The notes under the pieces: model-generated | What the model was told of the DNA's origin: nothing | The model's database searches: none | The model's input: only the letters and a program-made list of their open reading frames with translations | Translations under genes and position numbers: made by a program | Shown: positions 35,721 through 43,045 of the stretch, in pieces | Position numbering within the stretch: the stretch's first letter is position 1 | Layout: each line of letters opens with the position of its first letter | Assembly: GCA_934675465.1 (NCBI GenBank) | Contig: CAKUQM010000010.1 | Span: forward strand, 1 to 55,867 | Reading direction: 5' to 3' | Length of the DNA: 55,867 bases | Origin: an uncultured Erysipelotrichaceae bacterium | GTDB taxonomy: Bacteria; Bacillota_I; Bacilli_A; Erysipelotrichales; Erysipelotrichaceae

Positions 35721-37529
35721 TTAGTCTTTCTTTGTAAAGTCTGCATCTACTACATCATCTGTAGGATTACTGCTTGGACCTTGTTGACCTTGCGCTTGAG
35801 CTTGTTTGTACATAGCCTCAGACATAGCTTGAGCTGCCTTTTCAAGTTCATCTAGCTTAGTCTTTAAAGTAGCATAGTCATTTTCATCAACAGCCTTTTG
35901 AAGTTCATCTCTTAACTGCTTAACTTGCTTCTTTTGATCCTCAGTAACATTAGGATTTTCAGCCTCTAGAGTTTGATCGATTTGAGCAATGAAACCTTCA
36001 GCTCTATTCTTTAATTCGATCTCTTCCTTACGCTTTTCATCAGCATCCTTGTTATCCTCAGCCTCTTTTACCATTCTATCGATTTCTTCATCACTTAAAC
36101 CATTAGGATTAGAAATTGTAATATCTTGAGACTTGTTAGTAGCCTTATCTGTAGCTGATACATGAACGATACCATTAACATCGATATCAAACTTAACTTC
36201 AATTTGTGGAACACCACGTCTTGCTGGTGCAATACCAGTTAATTGGAAGTTACCAAGAGTCTTATTGTCGTTAGCCATTGGTCTTTCACCTTGTAATACA
36301 TGGATATCAACAGCTGGTTGGTTATCAGCAGCAGTTGAGAAGATTTGTGACTTACTTGTAGGAATTGTTGTATTACGTGGAATCAATACAGTCATAACAC
36401 CACCTAATGTTTCAATACCCAAAGACAATGGAGTAACATCTAGTAACAATACATCATGAGGATTTTCACCACCTAAGATACCACCTTGAATTGCAGCACC
36501 CATAGCCACTACTTCATCTGGGTTAACAGACTTGTTAGGTTCCTTGCCCAATTCTTTCTTAACAGCTTCTTGAACAGCAGGAATTCTTGTTGAACCACCA
36601 ACTAGTAATACTTGATTCAAGTCATTAGGACTTAAGTCAGCATCCTTTAGAGCTTGTTTAACTGGAACTACTGTTCTATCAACCAAGAACTTAGTCATCT
36701 TATCGAAGTTAGCTCTTGTTAAATCTGTTTCAAAGTGTAATGGACCAGATTGATTAGCTGAAATGAATGGTAGAGAGATATGAGCTTGTAAAGTACCACT
36801 TAAATCTTTCTTAGCCTTTTCAGCAGCTTCCTTCATTCTTTGAAGAGCCATACGATCAGCCTTTAAATCAATATTGTATTGTTTCTTGAACTCATCAGCC
36901 ATCCAATCAACAATAACATTATCGAAGTCATCACCACCTAAATGGTTATCACCAGCAGTAGCTAAAACTTCAAATGTACCTTCTGACATATCAATGATAG
37001 AAACATCAAATGTACCACCACCTAAGTCGAATACTAGAACCTTTTGTTCCTTATCAGTCTTATCAATACCGAATGCTAAAGATGCAGCTGTTGGTTCGTT
37101 GATAATTCTTTCAACATCTAAGCCTGCAATCTTACCAGCATCCTTAGTTGCTTGACGTTGAGCATCATTGAAGTAAGCAGGAACTGTAATAACAGCCTTT
37201 GTCACTGACTCACCAAGATATTCTTCAGCATACTTCTTTAAGTATTGAAGAATCATAGCACTGATTTCTTGTGGTGTATATGTCTTACCGTTTGCATGAA
37301 TCTTTTCACTAGAACCCATTAATCTTTTTACTGAAGATACTGTGTCCTTATTTGTAACTGCTTGTCTTTTTGCAGCTTCACCAACTACGATTTCACCATC
37401 CTTAAATGCTACTACAGATGGAGTTGTTCTATTACCTTCTGGATTTGTGATTACCTTAGCTTCACCACCTTCCATAACACTAACACAACTGTTTGTTGTA
37501 CCTAAGTCAATACCAATAATTTTACTCAT
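35721..37529 (-). CDS. dnaK: Chaperone DnaK (Hsp70)
   Basis: A 602-residue Hsp70. The ATPase domain carries GIDLGTTNSCVSVMEGG, DLGGGTFDVSI and the adenosine motif VLLVGGSTRIP; a substrate-binding beta domain and helical lid follow. It ends in a Gln/Gly tail and DDVVDADFTKK. It lacks the 20-residue ATPase-domain insertion of Gram-negative DnaK, as expected in Bacillota. It lies 19 bases after grpE in the hrcA operon. Confidence 0.98.
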   Translation of the reverse strand: MSKIIGIDLGTTNSCVSVMEGGEAKVITNPEGNRTTPSVVAFKDGEIVVGEAAKRQAVTNKDTVSSVKRLMGSSEKIHANGKTYTPQEISAMILQYLKKYAEEYLGESVTKAVITVPAYFNDAQRQATKDAGKIAGLDVERIINEPTAASLAFGIDKTDKEQKVLVFDLGGGTFDVSIIDMSEGTFEVLATAGDNHLGGDDFDNVIVDWMADEFKKQYNIDLKADRMALQRMKEAAEKAKKDLSGTLQAHISLPFISANQSGPLHFETDLTRANFDKMTKFLVDRTVVPVKQALKDADLSPNDLNQVLLVGGSTRIPAVQEAVKKELGKEPNKSVNPDEVVAMGAAIQGGILGGENPHDVLLLDVTPLSLGIETLGGVMTVLIPRNTTIPTSKSQIFSTAADNQPAVDIHVLQGERPMANDNKTLGNFQLTGIAPARRGVPQIEVKFDIDVNGIVHVSATDKATNKSQDITISNPNGLSDEEIDRMVKEAEDNKDADEKRKEEIELKNRAEGFIAQIDQTLEAENPNVTEDQKKQVKQLRDELQKAVDENDYATLKTKLDELEKAAQAMSEAMYKQAQAQGQQGPSSNPTDDVVDADFTKKD

Positions 37530-37548
37530 TTTTCATTTCCTCCTAAAT

Positions 37549-38151
37549 TTATTCGCTAATCTTTACCATCGCAGCTCTTAATACGCGATCCTTTAACATA
37601 TAACCTTTTTGTAGTACTTCAATTACTACACCAGGCTCAACTCCCTCTTTCTTTTCAACCATAATTGATTGTTCGAAATTAGGATCAAATTTTTTATTCA
37701 AACAATCTATTTCCTCAACACCCTCATCCTTTAAAGACTTGATTAGTTGATTATAGATCATTTCAACACCCTTCTTTAATTGCGATTCACTTTCATCACT
37801 TGCAGCCAACGCTCTTTCTAGATTATCGATAGCTGGAAGGATTTCCTTCGCAAAACTTTGTATACGATACTTCTTGTTTGTATCAGCCTCAGTTTGAAGT
37901 CTTCTTTTTACATTCTCCGTATCAGCATAAGCCTTTGCATAAGCATTCTTCAAACGATCAACTTCACTTTTCAGTTCGTCGATTTCATTTTGAAGCTTAA
38001 CCTCAATAGTCTCTACATCAGATTCGAGCCCAGATTCGAGCCCAGATTCGAGCCCAGATTCGTGCTCAGGGTTTGAGCCCCCAGATTCGAGCCCGGTATT
38101 TGATTCCTCAGTTTCCTTTACTTCTTCATTTAATTCTTTATTTTCTTCCAT
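37549..38151 (-). CDS. grpE: Nucleotide exchange factor GrpE
   Basis: A 200-residue GrpE that releases ADP from DnaK. The long paired helix (about 55-125) and the C-terminal beta domain (IMVEKKEGVEPGVVIEVLQKGY) are typical. The disordered N-terminus (about 14-50) contains a tandem GLES motif (three perfect units, with degenerate copies beside them) encoded by a 12-base repeat much richer in G+C than the rest of the gene. Such tails vary in the family, but this repeat looks recent. The gene begins 11 bases after hrcA. Confidence 0.95.
   Translation of the reverse strand: MEENKELNEEVKETEESNTGLESGGSNPEHESGLESGLESGLESDVETIEVKLQNEIDELKSEVDRLKNAYAKAYADTENVKRRLQTEADTNKKYRIQSFAKEILPAIDNLERALAASDESESQLKKGVEMIYNQLIKSLKDEGVEEIDCLNKKFDPNFEQSIMVEKKEGVEPGVVIEVLQKGYMLKDRVLRAAMVKISE
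38021..38094. repeat. 12-base tandem repeat inside grpE
   Basis: Unit GATTCGAGCCCA repeats at 38021, 38033 and 38045, with a degenerate copy at 38057, a broken one near 38071 and a further copy at 38084-38094. Being a multiple of three, changes in copy number keep the frame. The core TTCGAGCCC (GGGCTCGAA on the other strand) also occurs once in the MATE gene near 11462-11470. Confidence 0.85.
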
Positions 38152-38162
38152 GAATTTCCTTT

Positions 38163-39176
38163 CTACTTGTAGATATCATCCAAAGCCTTAGAAATCAACG
38201 ACATCAATGATAACACACGATTATATTCCATACGTCTTGGACCCATGACCATCAATTTACCAATTTCTTTCTTAGAAAGCCTTACATCAGTAGTAACAAT
38301 AGCCATATCGTCCTTCCATATTAGCTCAGTACCCTTTGGCATAATAGCTGTAACTTGATTTTCACCATTGTCTTCCGCAACGATTTCCTTAATCTTATTG
38401 GGATCATCAAATATTTTGATTAGTTCCTTAAGCTTTTCGGTATCGGAGAATTCAGGTTGATACATCAAATTAGAAGTACCTGAGAAATATAACTTTTCAC
38501 TCGCAAATCTTGTAAAGGCTCCAATAAACGCATTGAATAACATTTCATGGCGCTTAACATTGCTTACAAGAATTGGTCTAATTGACTCTAACTTTTCTTT
38601 TAAATCAGATATTTGTGTTCCCTTTAAGCGGTCATTTAAGATATCAGTACAAGTCTTGATATCATCAGCAGAAACACTATCCTTAAAGTTAAATGTCTTA
38701 TTCTCTGTATGACCAGTGTTGGTCACAAAGACACAAACCGCTGTTTTATCATCTAATGGAAACAAGGCTATGTGCTCAAGTGTTTGTAAGTTCGCATTAG
38801 GACCCAACACACCACTTGTAAGATTTGTCATATCCGATATCATTCTACATGACTGCTTCACACAATCTTCTACATTCATTGTTGAATCAGAGAAGATATT
38901 CGCAACTTCATATTTAACTTTATCATCAAGACCCTTGTCCAATAGATTCTCACAATAATACTTATATCCTTTATTGGAAGGAATTCTTCCGGCTGAAGTA
39001 TGAGGTTTCTCAAGATAACCCTCAGCTTCAAGGATAGCCATATCATTTCTGATAGTGGCACTAGAATAAGGTAAGTGATACTCCTCTACTAACGTCTTAG
39101 AGGCAACAGGCTCAGCAGTATTGATGAATTCATCAATGATAGCTTTTAATATTTCGATCATTCTTTGCGTCATCAT
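38163..39176 (-). CDS. hrcA: Heat-inducible repressor HrcA
   Basis: A 337-residue repressor of class I heat-shock genes that binds CIRCE and depends on GroEL for folding. The N-terminal winged helix (about 1-75: MIEILKAIIDEFINTAEPVA, then YSSATIRNDMAILE) is followed by the GAF-like dimer domain. The start at 39176 has AGGAGG eight bases upstream; a second ATG follows at once. It is the first gene of hrcA-grpE-dnaK-dnaJ and is flanked upstream by two CIRCE-like sites, giving autoregulation. Confidence 0.96.
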   Translation of the reverse strand: MMTQRMIEILKAIIDEFINTAEPVASKTLVEEYHLPYSSATIRNDMAILEAEGYLEKPHTSAGRIPSNKGYKYYCENLLDKGLDDKVKYEVANIFSDSTMNVEDCVKQSCRMISDMTNLTSGVLGPNANLQTLEHIALFPLDDKTAVCVFVTNTGHTENKTFNFKDSVSADDIKTCTDILNDRLKGTQISDLKEKLESIRPILVSNVKRHEMLFNAFIGAFTRFASEKLYFSGTSNLMYQPEFSDTEKLKELIKIFDDPNKIKEIVAEDNGENQVTAIMPKGTELIWKDDMAIVTTDVRLSKKEIGKLMVMGPRRMEYNRVLSLMSLISKALDDIYK

Positions 39177-39190
39177 ATTTGCCACCTCCT

Positions 39191-39217
39191 TTAGCACTCT
39201 TATCTTTCTTCTGCTAA
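39191..39217. promoter_or_regulatory. Degenerate CIRCE near the hrcA start
   Basis: TTAGCACTC, nine bases, TTCTGCTAA. The first half is perfect, the second matches 6/9. It lies downstream of the -10, in the 5' leader, beside the ribosome binding site. Confidence 0.6.
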
Positions 39218-39218
39218 T

Positions 39219-39247
39219 ATACTACCAACATATTTAGCACTTGTCAA
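39219..39247 (-). promoter_or_regulatory. Sigma-A promoter of the hrcA operon
   Basis: Minus strand TTGACA (complement of 39242-39247), 17 bases, TAGTAT (complement of 39219-39224). The -35 box lies inside the upstream CIRCE. Confidence 0.8.
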
Positions 39248-39260
39248 CAACTAGTGCTAA
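39234..39260. promoter_or_regulatory. CIRCE element over the hrcA -35
   Basis: TTAGCACTT, nine bases, TAGTGCTAA; both halves match the consensus 8/9. The spacer holds the TTGACA box, so bound HrcA would block RNA polymerase. Confidence 0.9.
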
Positions 39261-39285
39261 ATATTTTTAAAAATTATTTCCATTT

Positions 39286-39312
39286 AAAAATCAAGGCCAT
39301 TTAAACCTTGAT
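39286..39312 (-). terminator. Terminator of the HicB-like gene
   Basis: ATCAAGG and CCTTGAT pair around a nine-base loop, followed in the mRNA sense by five T. Confidence 0.75.
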
Positions 39313-39324
39313 TCATATCATATT

Positions 39325-39543
39325 TCAATATCTTGGTTCTGGAATATCTATTCCTTCTTCCATTGCAGCTAATAACCATTCTCTTTTAGCGTCATCTGCG
39401 TTTTTTACAACTTCTTCTAAAGTATCACCGCAAGTTAAACAACCAGGTAAGTCAGGATAAGATGCAACATAACCACCTTCACTTAGATCTTTAATAATTT
39501 CCATATGATAATGTAAAGACGAATAATTTTCTATATTGGTCAT
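39325..39543 (-). CDS. Truncated orphan HicB-like antitoxin
   Basis: A 72-residue HicB-fold protein. The partial RNase-H-like fold is clear: GGYVASYPDLPGCLTCGDT, then EEVVKNADDAKREWL and DIPEP. HicB antitoxins neutralise the HicA RNA-cutting toxin. This one stops right after IPEPRY, without the C-terminal helix-turn-helix or ribbon-helix-helix that represses the operon. No HicA-like gene (small, with the active-site His) is next to it; the DNA upstream holds a broken XRE gene. GAGG lies nine to ten bases before the ATG. It may be a decaying remnant or a solitary protein protecting against a toxin elsewhere. Confidence 0.8.
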   Translation of the reverse strand: MTNIENYSSLHYHMEIIKDLSEGGYVASYPDLPGCLTCGDTLEEVVKNADDAKREWLLAAMEEGIDIPEPRY

Positions 39544-39605
39544 AAATTTAATCCTCAAATAATTTTTAATTGTTTTATTAACCTTTTATTTTTTTAAAAT
39601 ATCAG

Positions 39606-39835
39606 CTAGATTTCTTCTTTAAGAACATTTGGATAATCTTCTTCAAATTCTAATAAGAGTTCCTTGTTTGTGTGTTCCTCAACTCGTACTTTTTTATACA
39701 TAGGTGAAACATTACAATTTTCAATATCTACTTTACTATTACAAATATCTAAAATTGTAGTTTGAGGAACACCACTTATTTTGCTTAATTTATAACGACT
39801 AATTTTTATTCTCTTAATAAATCATTGATTATCAT
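39606..39835 (-). pseudogene. Broken XRE-family regulator
   Basis: From an ATG at 39835 the frame reads MIINDLLRE and hits TAA; a shifted frame continues with KISRYKLSKISGVPQTTIL and DICNSKVDIENCNV, a helix-turn-helix of the same family as the pseudogene at 690. The rest (VRVEEHTNKELLLEFEEDYP) runs to a TAG at 39606 and does not match the usual family C-terminus, so an internal deletion or fusion is likely. A good promoter is still present upstream. Confidence 0.65.
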
Positions 39836-39858
39836 ATTAGTTATTCCCTTCTGCTATT

Positions 39859-39886
39859 ATTATATAGTCTATCGAAGTATTATCAA
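39859..39886 (-). promoter_or_regulatory. Promoter of the broken XRE gene
   Basis: Minus strand TTGATA (complement of 39881-39886), 16 bases, TATAAT (complement of 39859-39864). Confidence 0.6.
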
Positions 39887-39896
39887 TGAATGGGTA

Positions 39897-39921
39897 AAGA
39901 AAAAGCTGGAACAACCAGCTT
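39897..39921 (-). terminator. Terminator of the 47-codon microgene
   Basis: AAGCTGG and CCAGCTT pair around a five-base loop, followed by a T-rich run in the mRNA sense; it lies 11 bases after the stop codon. Confidence 0.85.
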
Positions 39922-39932
39922 CATCATAATAG

Positions 39933-40076
39933 TTATTTAACTACGCAATACTTAATTGTCTTATAACCCATGCCTTCATATTGGTCACAAGCTTCCAACA
40001 ACAAGTCTTCATGTCCATAAGTACCTAAGTACTCGATATTACCGATTGGTGATTTACCAAATAATTCATATTTCAT
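39933..40076 (-). CDS. Microprotein, 47 aa, function unknown
   Basis: A short frame starting MKYELFGKSPIGNIEYLGTY and ending KTIKYCVVK. It is soluble, with a mix of Tyr, Gly and acidic residues and two Cys (positions 30 and 44). The case that it is real rests on context: AAAGGAGG nine bases before the ATG, a sigma-A-like promoter (TTGTAT, 16 bases, TAGAAT), and a terminator right after the stop. Two operator-like repeats lie upstream of the promoter. No known family is recognised. Confidence 0.7.
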   Translation of the reverse strand: MKYELFGKSPIGNIEYLGTYGHEDLLLEACDQYEGMGYKTIKYCVVK

Positions 40077-40105
40077 ATATTCAAATCCTCCTTTGAACAA
40101 TTGTT

Positions 40106-40133
40106 ATTCTAGAGGGTTTTACATGAAATACAA
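40106..40133 (-). promoter_or_regulatory. Promoter of the microgene
   Basis: Minus strand TTGTAT (complement of 40128-40133), 16 bases, TAGAAT (complement of 40106-40111). Confidence 0.55.
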
Positions 40134-40144
40134 TAGGTTTTTTC

Positions 40145-40181
40145 ATGAAAACGGTTCCTTTTTACAAGAAAACGGTTTCAT
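40145..40181. promoter_or_regulatory. Two cre-like operators spaced 21 bases apart
   Basis: ATGAAAACGGTTCCT (40145-40159) and, read on the minus strand, ATGAAACCGTTTTCT (40167-40181). Both fit the catabolite-responsive element pattern WTGNAANCGNWNNCW bound by CcpA and resemble LacI-family operators generally. The GAAAACGGTT cores are 21 bases (two helical turns) apart. They lie upstream of the microgene -35 and abut the coaD stop. Confidence 0.55.
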
Positions 40182-40660
40182 TATTTCTTAAGCTTCAAAA
40201 TAACATCCTTGGCAATTACATCAGGAATAAATTTAGAAATATCACCGTTAAAAGAAGCGATTTCCTTAGCGATACTAGAACTCAAAAAAGACAATTCTGG
40301 TTTAGCTACAAACAAGCACGTTTCAATATCACTATTAAGCATCAAATTGCTTGTAGCCTGTGCTAATTCATATTCATAGTCAGTAACCGCTCTAATGCCT
40401 CTTACTATAACCTTGCAGTTAAGTTCTTTAGCCTTATCTACGGTTAATCCATTAGAAGATACAACCTTCACATTAGGAATATGAGCAGTACACTTCTTTA
40501 TAAATTCTATTCTCTCTTCAAGTGAAAAGGTACAAACCTTAGACTTATTAACCATAATAGCTACATAAACTTCATCAAAAGTTTTAGCAGCCCTTTCAAT
40601 AATATCTAAATGACCCATCGTAATAGGATCAAAAGTACCTGGATAAATTGCGTTAGACAT
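40181..40660 (-). CDS. coaD: Phosphopantetheine adenylyltransferase
   Basis: A 159-residue enzyme that adenylates 4'-phosphopantetheine to dephospho-CoA. The nucleotidyltransferase signature YPGTFDPITMGHLDII is at the N-terminus, with VRGIRAVTDYEYE in the middle and the SSSIAKEIA motif near residue 130. Its start overlaps the rsmD end by eight bases, the usual rsmD-coaD pairing. Confidence 0.97.
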   Translation of the reverse strand: MSNAIYPGTFDPITMGHLDIIERAAKTFDEVYVAIMVNKSKVCTFSLEERIEFIKKCTAHIPNVKVVSSNGLTVDKAKELNCKVIVRGIRAVTDYEYELAQATSNLMLNSDIETCLFVAKPELSFLSSSIAKEIASFNGDISKFIPDVIAKDVILKLKK

Positions 40661-41192
40661 CTTTCCTCCTATAATACAGCAACTTGCTTATGCCATATTT
40701 CTTCTCTTTATATTTCTCGAAAGAAAATAATTCAGCTGCCAATTTCTTTTCTTTCTTTACTTCCACTATTATTCTACAATCATTGTTATAAAGATTTAAG
40801 CTATCAATTGTCTCAAATATTCTTTCATATTCTTCAAACGCATAGGGAGGATCTACAAATATATAATCAAACTTATTACCTTCTAATCTATTTAAACAAG
40901 AGAAATAGTCTAGGTTAAACACCCTTCTATCTTCTTTAAACTTTGAAAGATTAGCTTTAATAATCTTAACTGCATCCTTGCTTAAATCATTAAAGACAAC
41001 ATCCCTTGCCCCTCTTGATAAAGCCTCAATACCAATAGAACCACTACCAGAGAATAAATCTAAGAAAAGACTATCTTCTACATAAATAGATGAAAACAAA
41101 GCTTCCTTAACCATATCCTTAGTAGGACGAGTAGCTAAAGAATCTAGTGTTAATAAAGTTGATCTTTTATATTTACCAGCAACTACGCGCAT
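40653..41192 (-). CDS. rsmD: 16S rRNA (guanine966-N2) methyltransferase
   Basis: A 179-residue class I SAM-dependent methyltransferase. It shows the RsmD start RVVAGKYKRSTL, RPTKDMVKEALF, the SAM motif LDLFSGSGSIGIEAL and the catalytic DPPY (FVDPPYAF). It modifies the 30S subunit. The start overlaps the end of ftsW by ten bases. Confidence 0.95.
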   Translation of the reverse strand: MRVVAGKYKRSTLLTLDSLATRPTKDMVKEALFSSIYVEDSLFLDLFSGSGSIGIEALSRGARDVVFNDLSKDAVKIIKANLSKFKEDRRVFNLDYFSCLNRLEGNKFDYIFVDPPYAFEEYERIFETIDSLNLYNNDCRIIVEVKKEKKLAAELFSFEKYKEKKYGISKLLYYRRKDV

Positions 41193-42373
41193 AATGACCT
41201 TCTACATCTAATAATCTCAGCTTCTGATAATCCAATTGCGGTTAATGAGGCAACAAGCGAAGAACCACCAGAAGATACAAACAACAATGGTACACCAGTC
41301 AAAGGAATAATGCCTGATACACCACCGATATTCAAGACAAAGTGAATAAATAAATAGGCAAAAGTACCAACTAGTACAATCTTTCCTGACAATGTTGGCG
41401 ACTTATATGAATAGCGAATCAACTTAAAGAAGATGATGCCATAACATATCATAATTGGAAGAAAACCCCAAATGATACCCATTTCTTCAACAATAATAGG
41501 CAAAATAAAGTCAGTAGTAGGATTTGGGAAGTTCATATACTTATGAATAGATTGACCATAACCCACTCCAAATAAGCCACCGGTCGCAAAAGATACAAGA
41601 CCCATAATCAAGTGATAACCAGCATCATATTTATATTTAAAAGGATTATTAGCAGCTAAGAATCTACCTATCTGATAACTAGAAGAATGTTTCTCTAAGA
41701 ATGTATTAGTAGCTGGTAACATGATAATCACAATGGCTATAATCACAAAAAGAATCGCAATTAACATCCATTTTCTAATCTTATTAAGTTCTCTGTATGG
41801 CACAATAAGTAACATAATAAAGCACATACCAAGCAATACAGTAGCACTACCCAAGTCTTTTTGAATGACTAAAATAATGCCAAATAATACAAGAGATTTT
41901 GCGATATAGACATAGGCATTCCAAAGATTATCCCTGTGACTATCTACTTCAAATATCTTAGCAGCATATAGTAACATAAAGACTTTCGCAAACTCTGATG
42001 GTTGCACCGATAAAGCACCTAATCTAATCCAGGCATAGGCACCATAGGTAGCTTTAAAGAAACGGCAAGATAAAAGTAAAGCTACAACAACCCAATATAA
42101 ATAATTAAAATGCTTAAGTTCAAAAAAACTTAATAAGTCCATCCTGATCACAAGAACCATACAAAAGATACCCGCAACACTAAATAGAATCTGTCGTTGG
42201 AAAGTTCTTGTTACGACACCAGTATCACCAGCACCCTCACCCATAGCAGCACTTGCTACCATGATTGAAGAATAGATTACAAGGATTAAAGTCACAAAAA
42301 TAAGGGCCTTATCACAATATGCCGGAAACATTTTAATTTTTTTTAATTTTCTTCTTGGTTTTTTCTTTTTCAC
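41183..42373 (-). CDS. ftsW: FtsW/RodA/SpoVE-family peptidoglycan glycosyltransferase
   Basis: A 396-residue SEDS protein with about ten membrane helices. SEDS proteins polymerise lipid II together with class B PBPs; FtsW acts in division, RodA in elongation. The family pattern TGVPLLFVSSGGSSLVASL and the large external loop with the conserved Asp (NPTTDFILPIIVEEMG) favour FtsW over RodA. The apparent start is a GTG preceded by a basic tail; TAAAAT ends seven bases upstream, so the mRNA may be leaderless. A methionine at codon 15 is an alternative start. Confidence 0.85.
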   Translation of the reverse strand: MKKKKPRRKLKKIKMFPAYCDKALIFVTLILVIYSSIMVASAAMGEGAGDTGVVTRTFQRQILFSVAGIFCMVLVIRMDLLSFFELKHFNYLYWVVVALLLSCRFFKATYGAYAWIRLGALSVQPSEFAKVFMLLYAAKIFEVDSHRDNLWNAYVYIAKSLVLFGIILVIQKDLGSATVLLGMCFIMLLIVPYRELNKIRKWMLIAILFVIIAIVIIMLPATNTFLEKHSSSYQIGRFLAANNPFKYKYDAGYHLIMGLVSFATGGLFGVGYGQSIHKYMNFPNPTTDFILPIIVEEMGIIWGFLPIMICYGIIFFKLIRYSYKSPTLSGKIVLVGTFAYLFIHFVLNIGGVSGIIPLTGVPLLFVSSGGSSLVASLTAIGLSEAEIIRCRRSLCA

Positions 42374-42380
42374 AACCTAA

Positions 42381-42389
42381 ATTTTAGCA
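42381..42389 (-). promoter_or_regulatory. Extended -10 of ftsW
   Basis: Minus strand TGCTAAAAT, ending seven bases before the GTG at 42373. It is identical to the extended -10 before the giant pilin gene. Confidence 0.4.
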
Positions 42390-42411
42390 TACAAAACAAT
42401 CTTAATCGTAA

Positions 42412-42417
42412 TATAAT
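42412..42417 (+). promoter_or_regulatory. -10 box of def
   Basis: TATAAT, seven bases before the ATG at 42425, with no Shine-Dalgarno sequence between and no clear -35; a leaderless mRNA is likely. Confidence 0.5.
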
Positions 42418-42424
42418 TATTTAT

Positions 42425-42985
42425 ATGGTTATAAATAATGAAACAATAATTAAAGATGATAATCCTCTTATAAGAAAAAGAAGTGAGGATGTAAAACTTC
42501 CTTTATCAGATGAAGATAAAGAAATACTTTTGACTATGCATAAATATGTTGATGAATCAACAATAGATGAAATTGCTGAAGAAAAAAACTTAAGACCAGC
42601 CGTTGGCATCAGTGCTGTTCAAATTGGTGTTCTTAAGAAAATGACATCAATTATTTTAAAAGATGAAAATGGTGACATCGAAACAGAATATGCCCTAGTT
42701 AATCCAAAGATTGTATCAAGTTCTATTGAAAAAGCTTATTTAAAAACAGGAGAAGGATGCTTATCAGTAGAAGATATACATAAAGGCTATATCTATAGAA
42801 GTGCAAGAGTTAAGGTTAAAGGATATGACTTATTAACTGACTCAAATGTCGAAATAAAAGCTAGTGGTTATTTGGCAATTGTCCTTCAACATGAACTAGA
42901 TCATTTCAAAGGTATCTTGTTCTATGATCATATCAATAAAAAAGATCCATTTTATGTAGATGAAAACGCATATTGTATTGAATAA
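42425..42985 (+). CDS. def: Peptide deformylase
   Basis: A 186-residue metalloenzyme removing formyl groups from nascent proteins. The three motifs are present in variant form: GISAVQIG (usually GXGLAAXQ), EGCLS with the metal-binding Cys, and QHELDH with the two metal-binding His and catalytic Glu. Length fits the type 2 forms of Gram-positives. There is no ribosome binding site, and the -10 box is seven bases from the ATG. It is divergent from ftsW across only 51 bases and followed by rnj. Confidence 0.93.
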   Translation: MVINNETIIKDDNPLIRKRSEDVKLPLSDEDKEILLTMHKYVDESTIDEIAEEKNLRPAVGISAVQIGVLKKMTSIILKDENGDIETEYALVNPKIVSSSIEKAYLKTGEGCLSVEDIHKGYIYRSARVKVKGYDLLTDSNVEIKASGYLAIVLQHELDHFKGILFYDHINKKDPFYVDENAYCIE

Positions 42986-43045
42986 TCGATATTTTTAACT
43001 TAAAATAAGGATGAAATCGGAAAGAATATATATAATGGAGGTAAA

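Noticed and set aside
38021..38094. Mini-CRISPR or mobile repeat
   Set aside because: The 12-base units are contiguous, in frame within grpE and without spacers, so they are a coding microsatellite.
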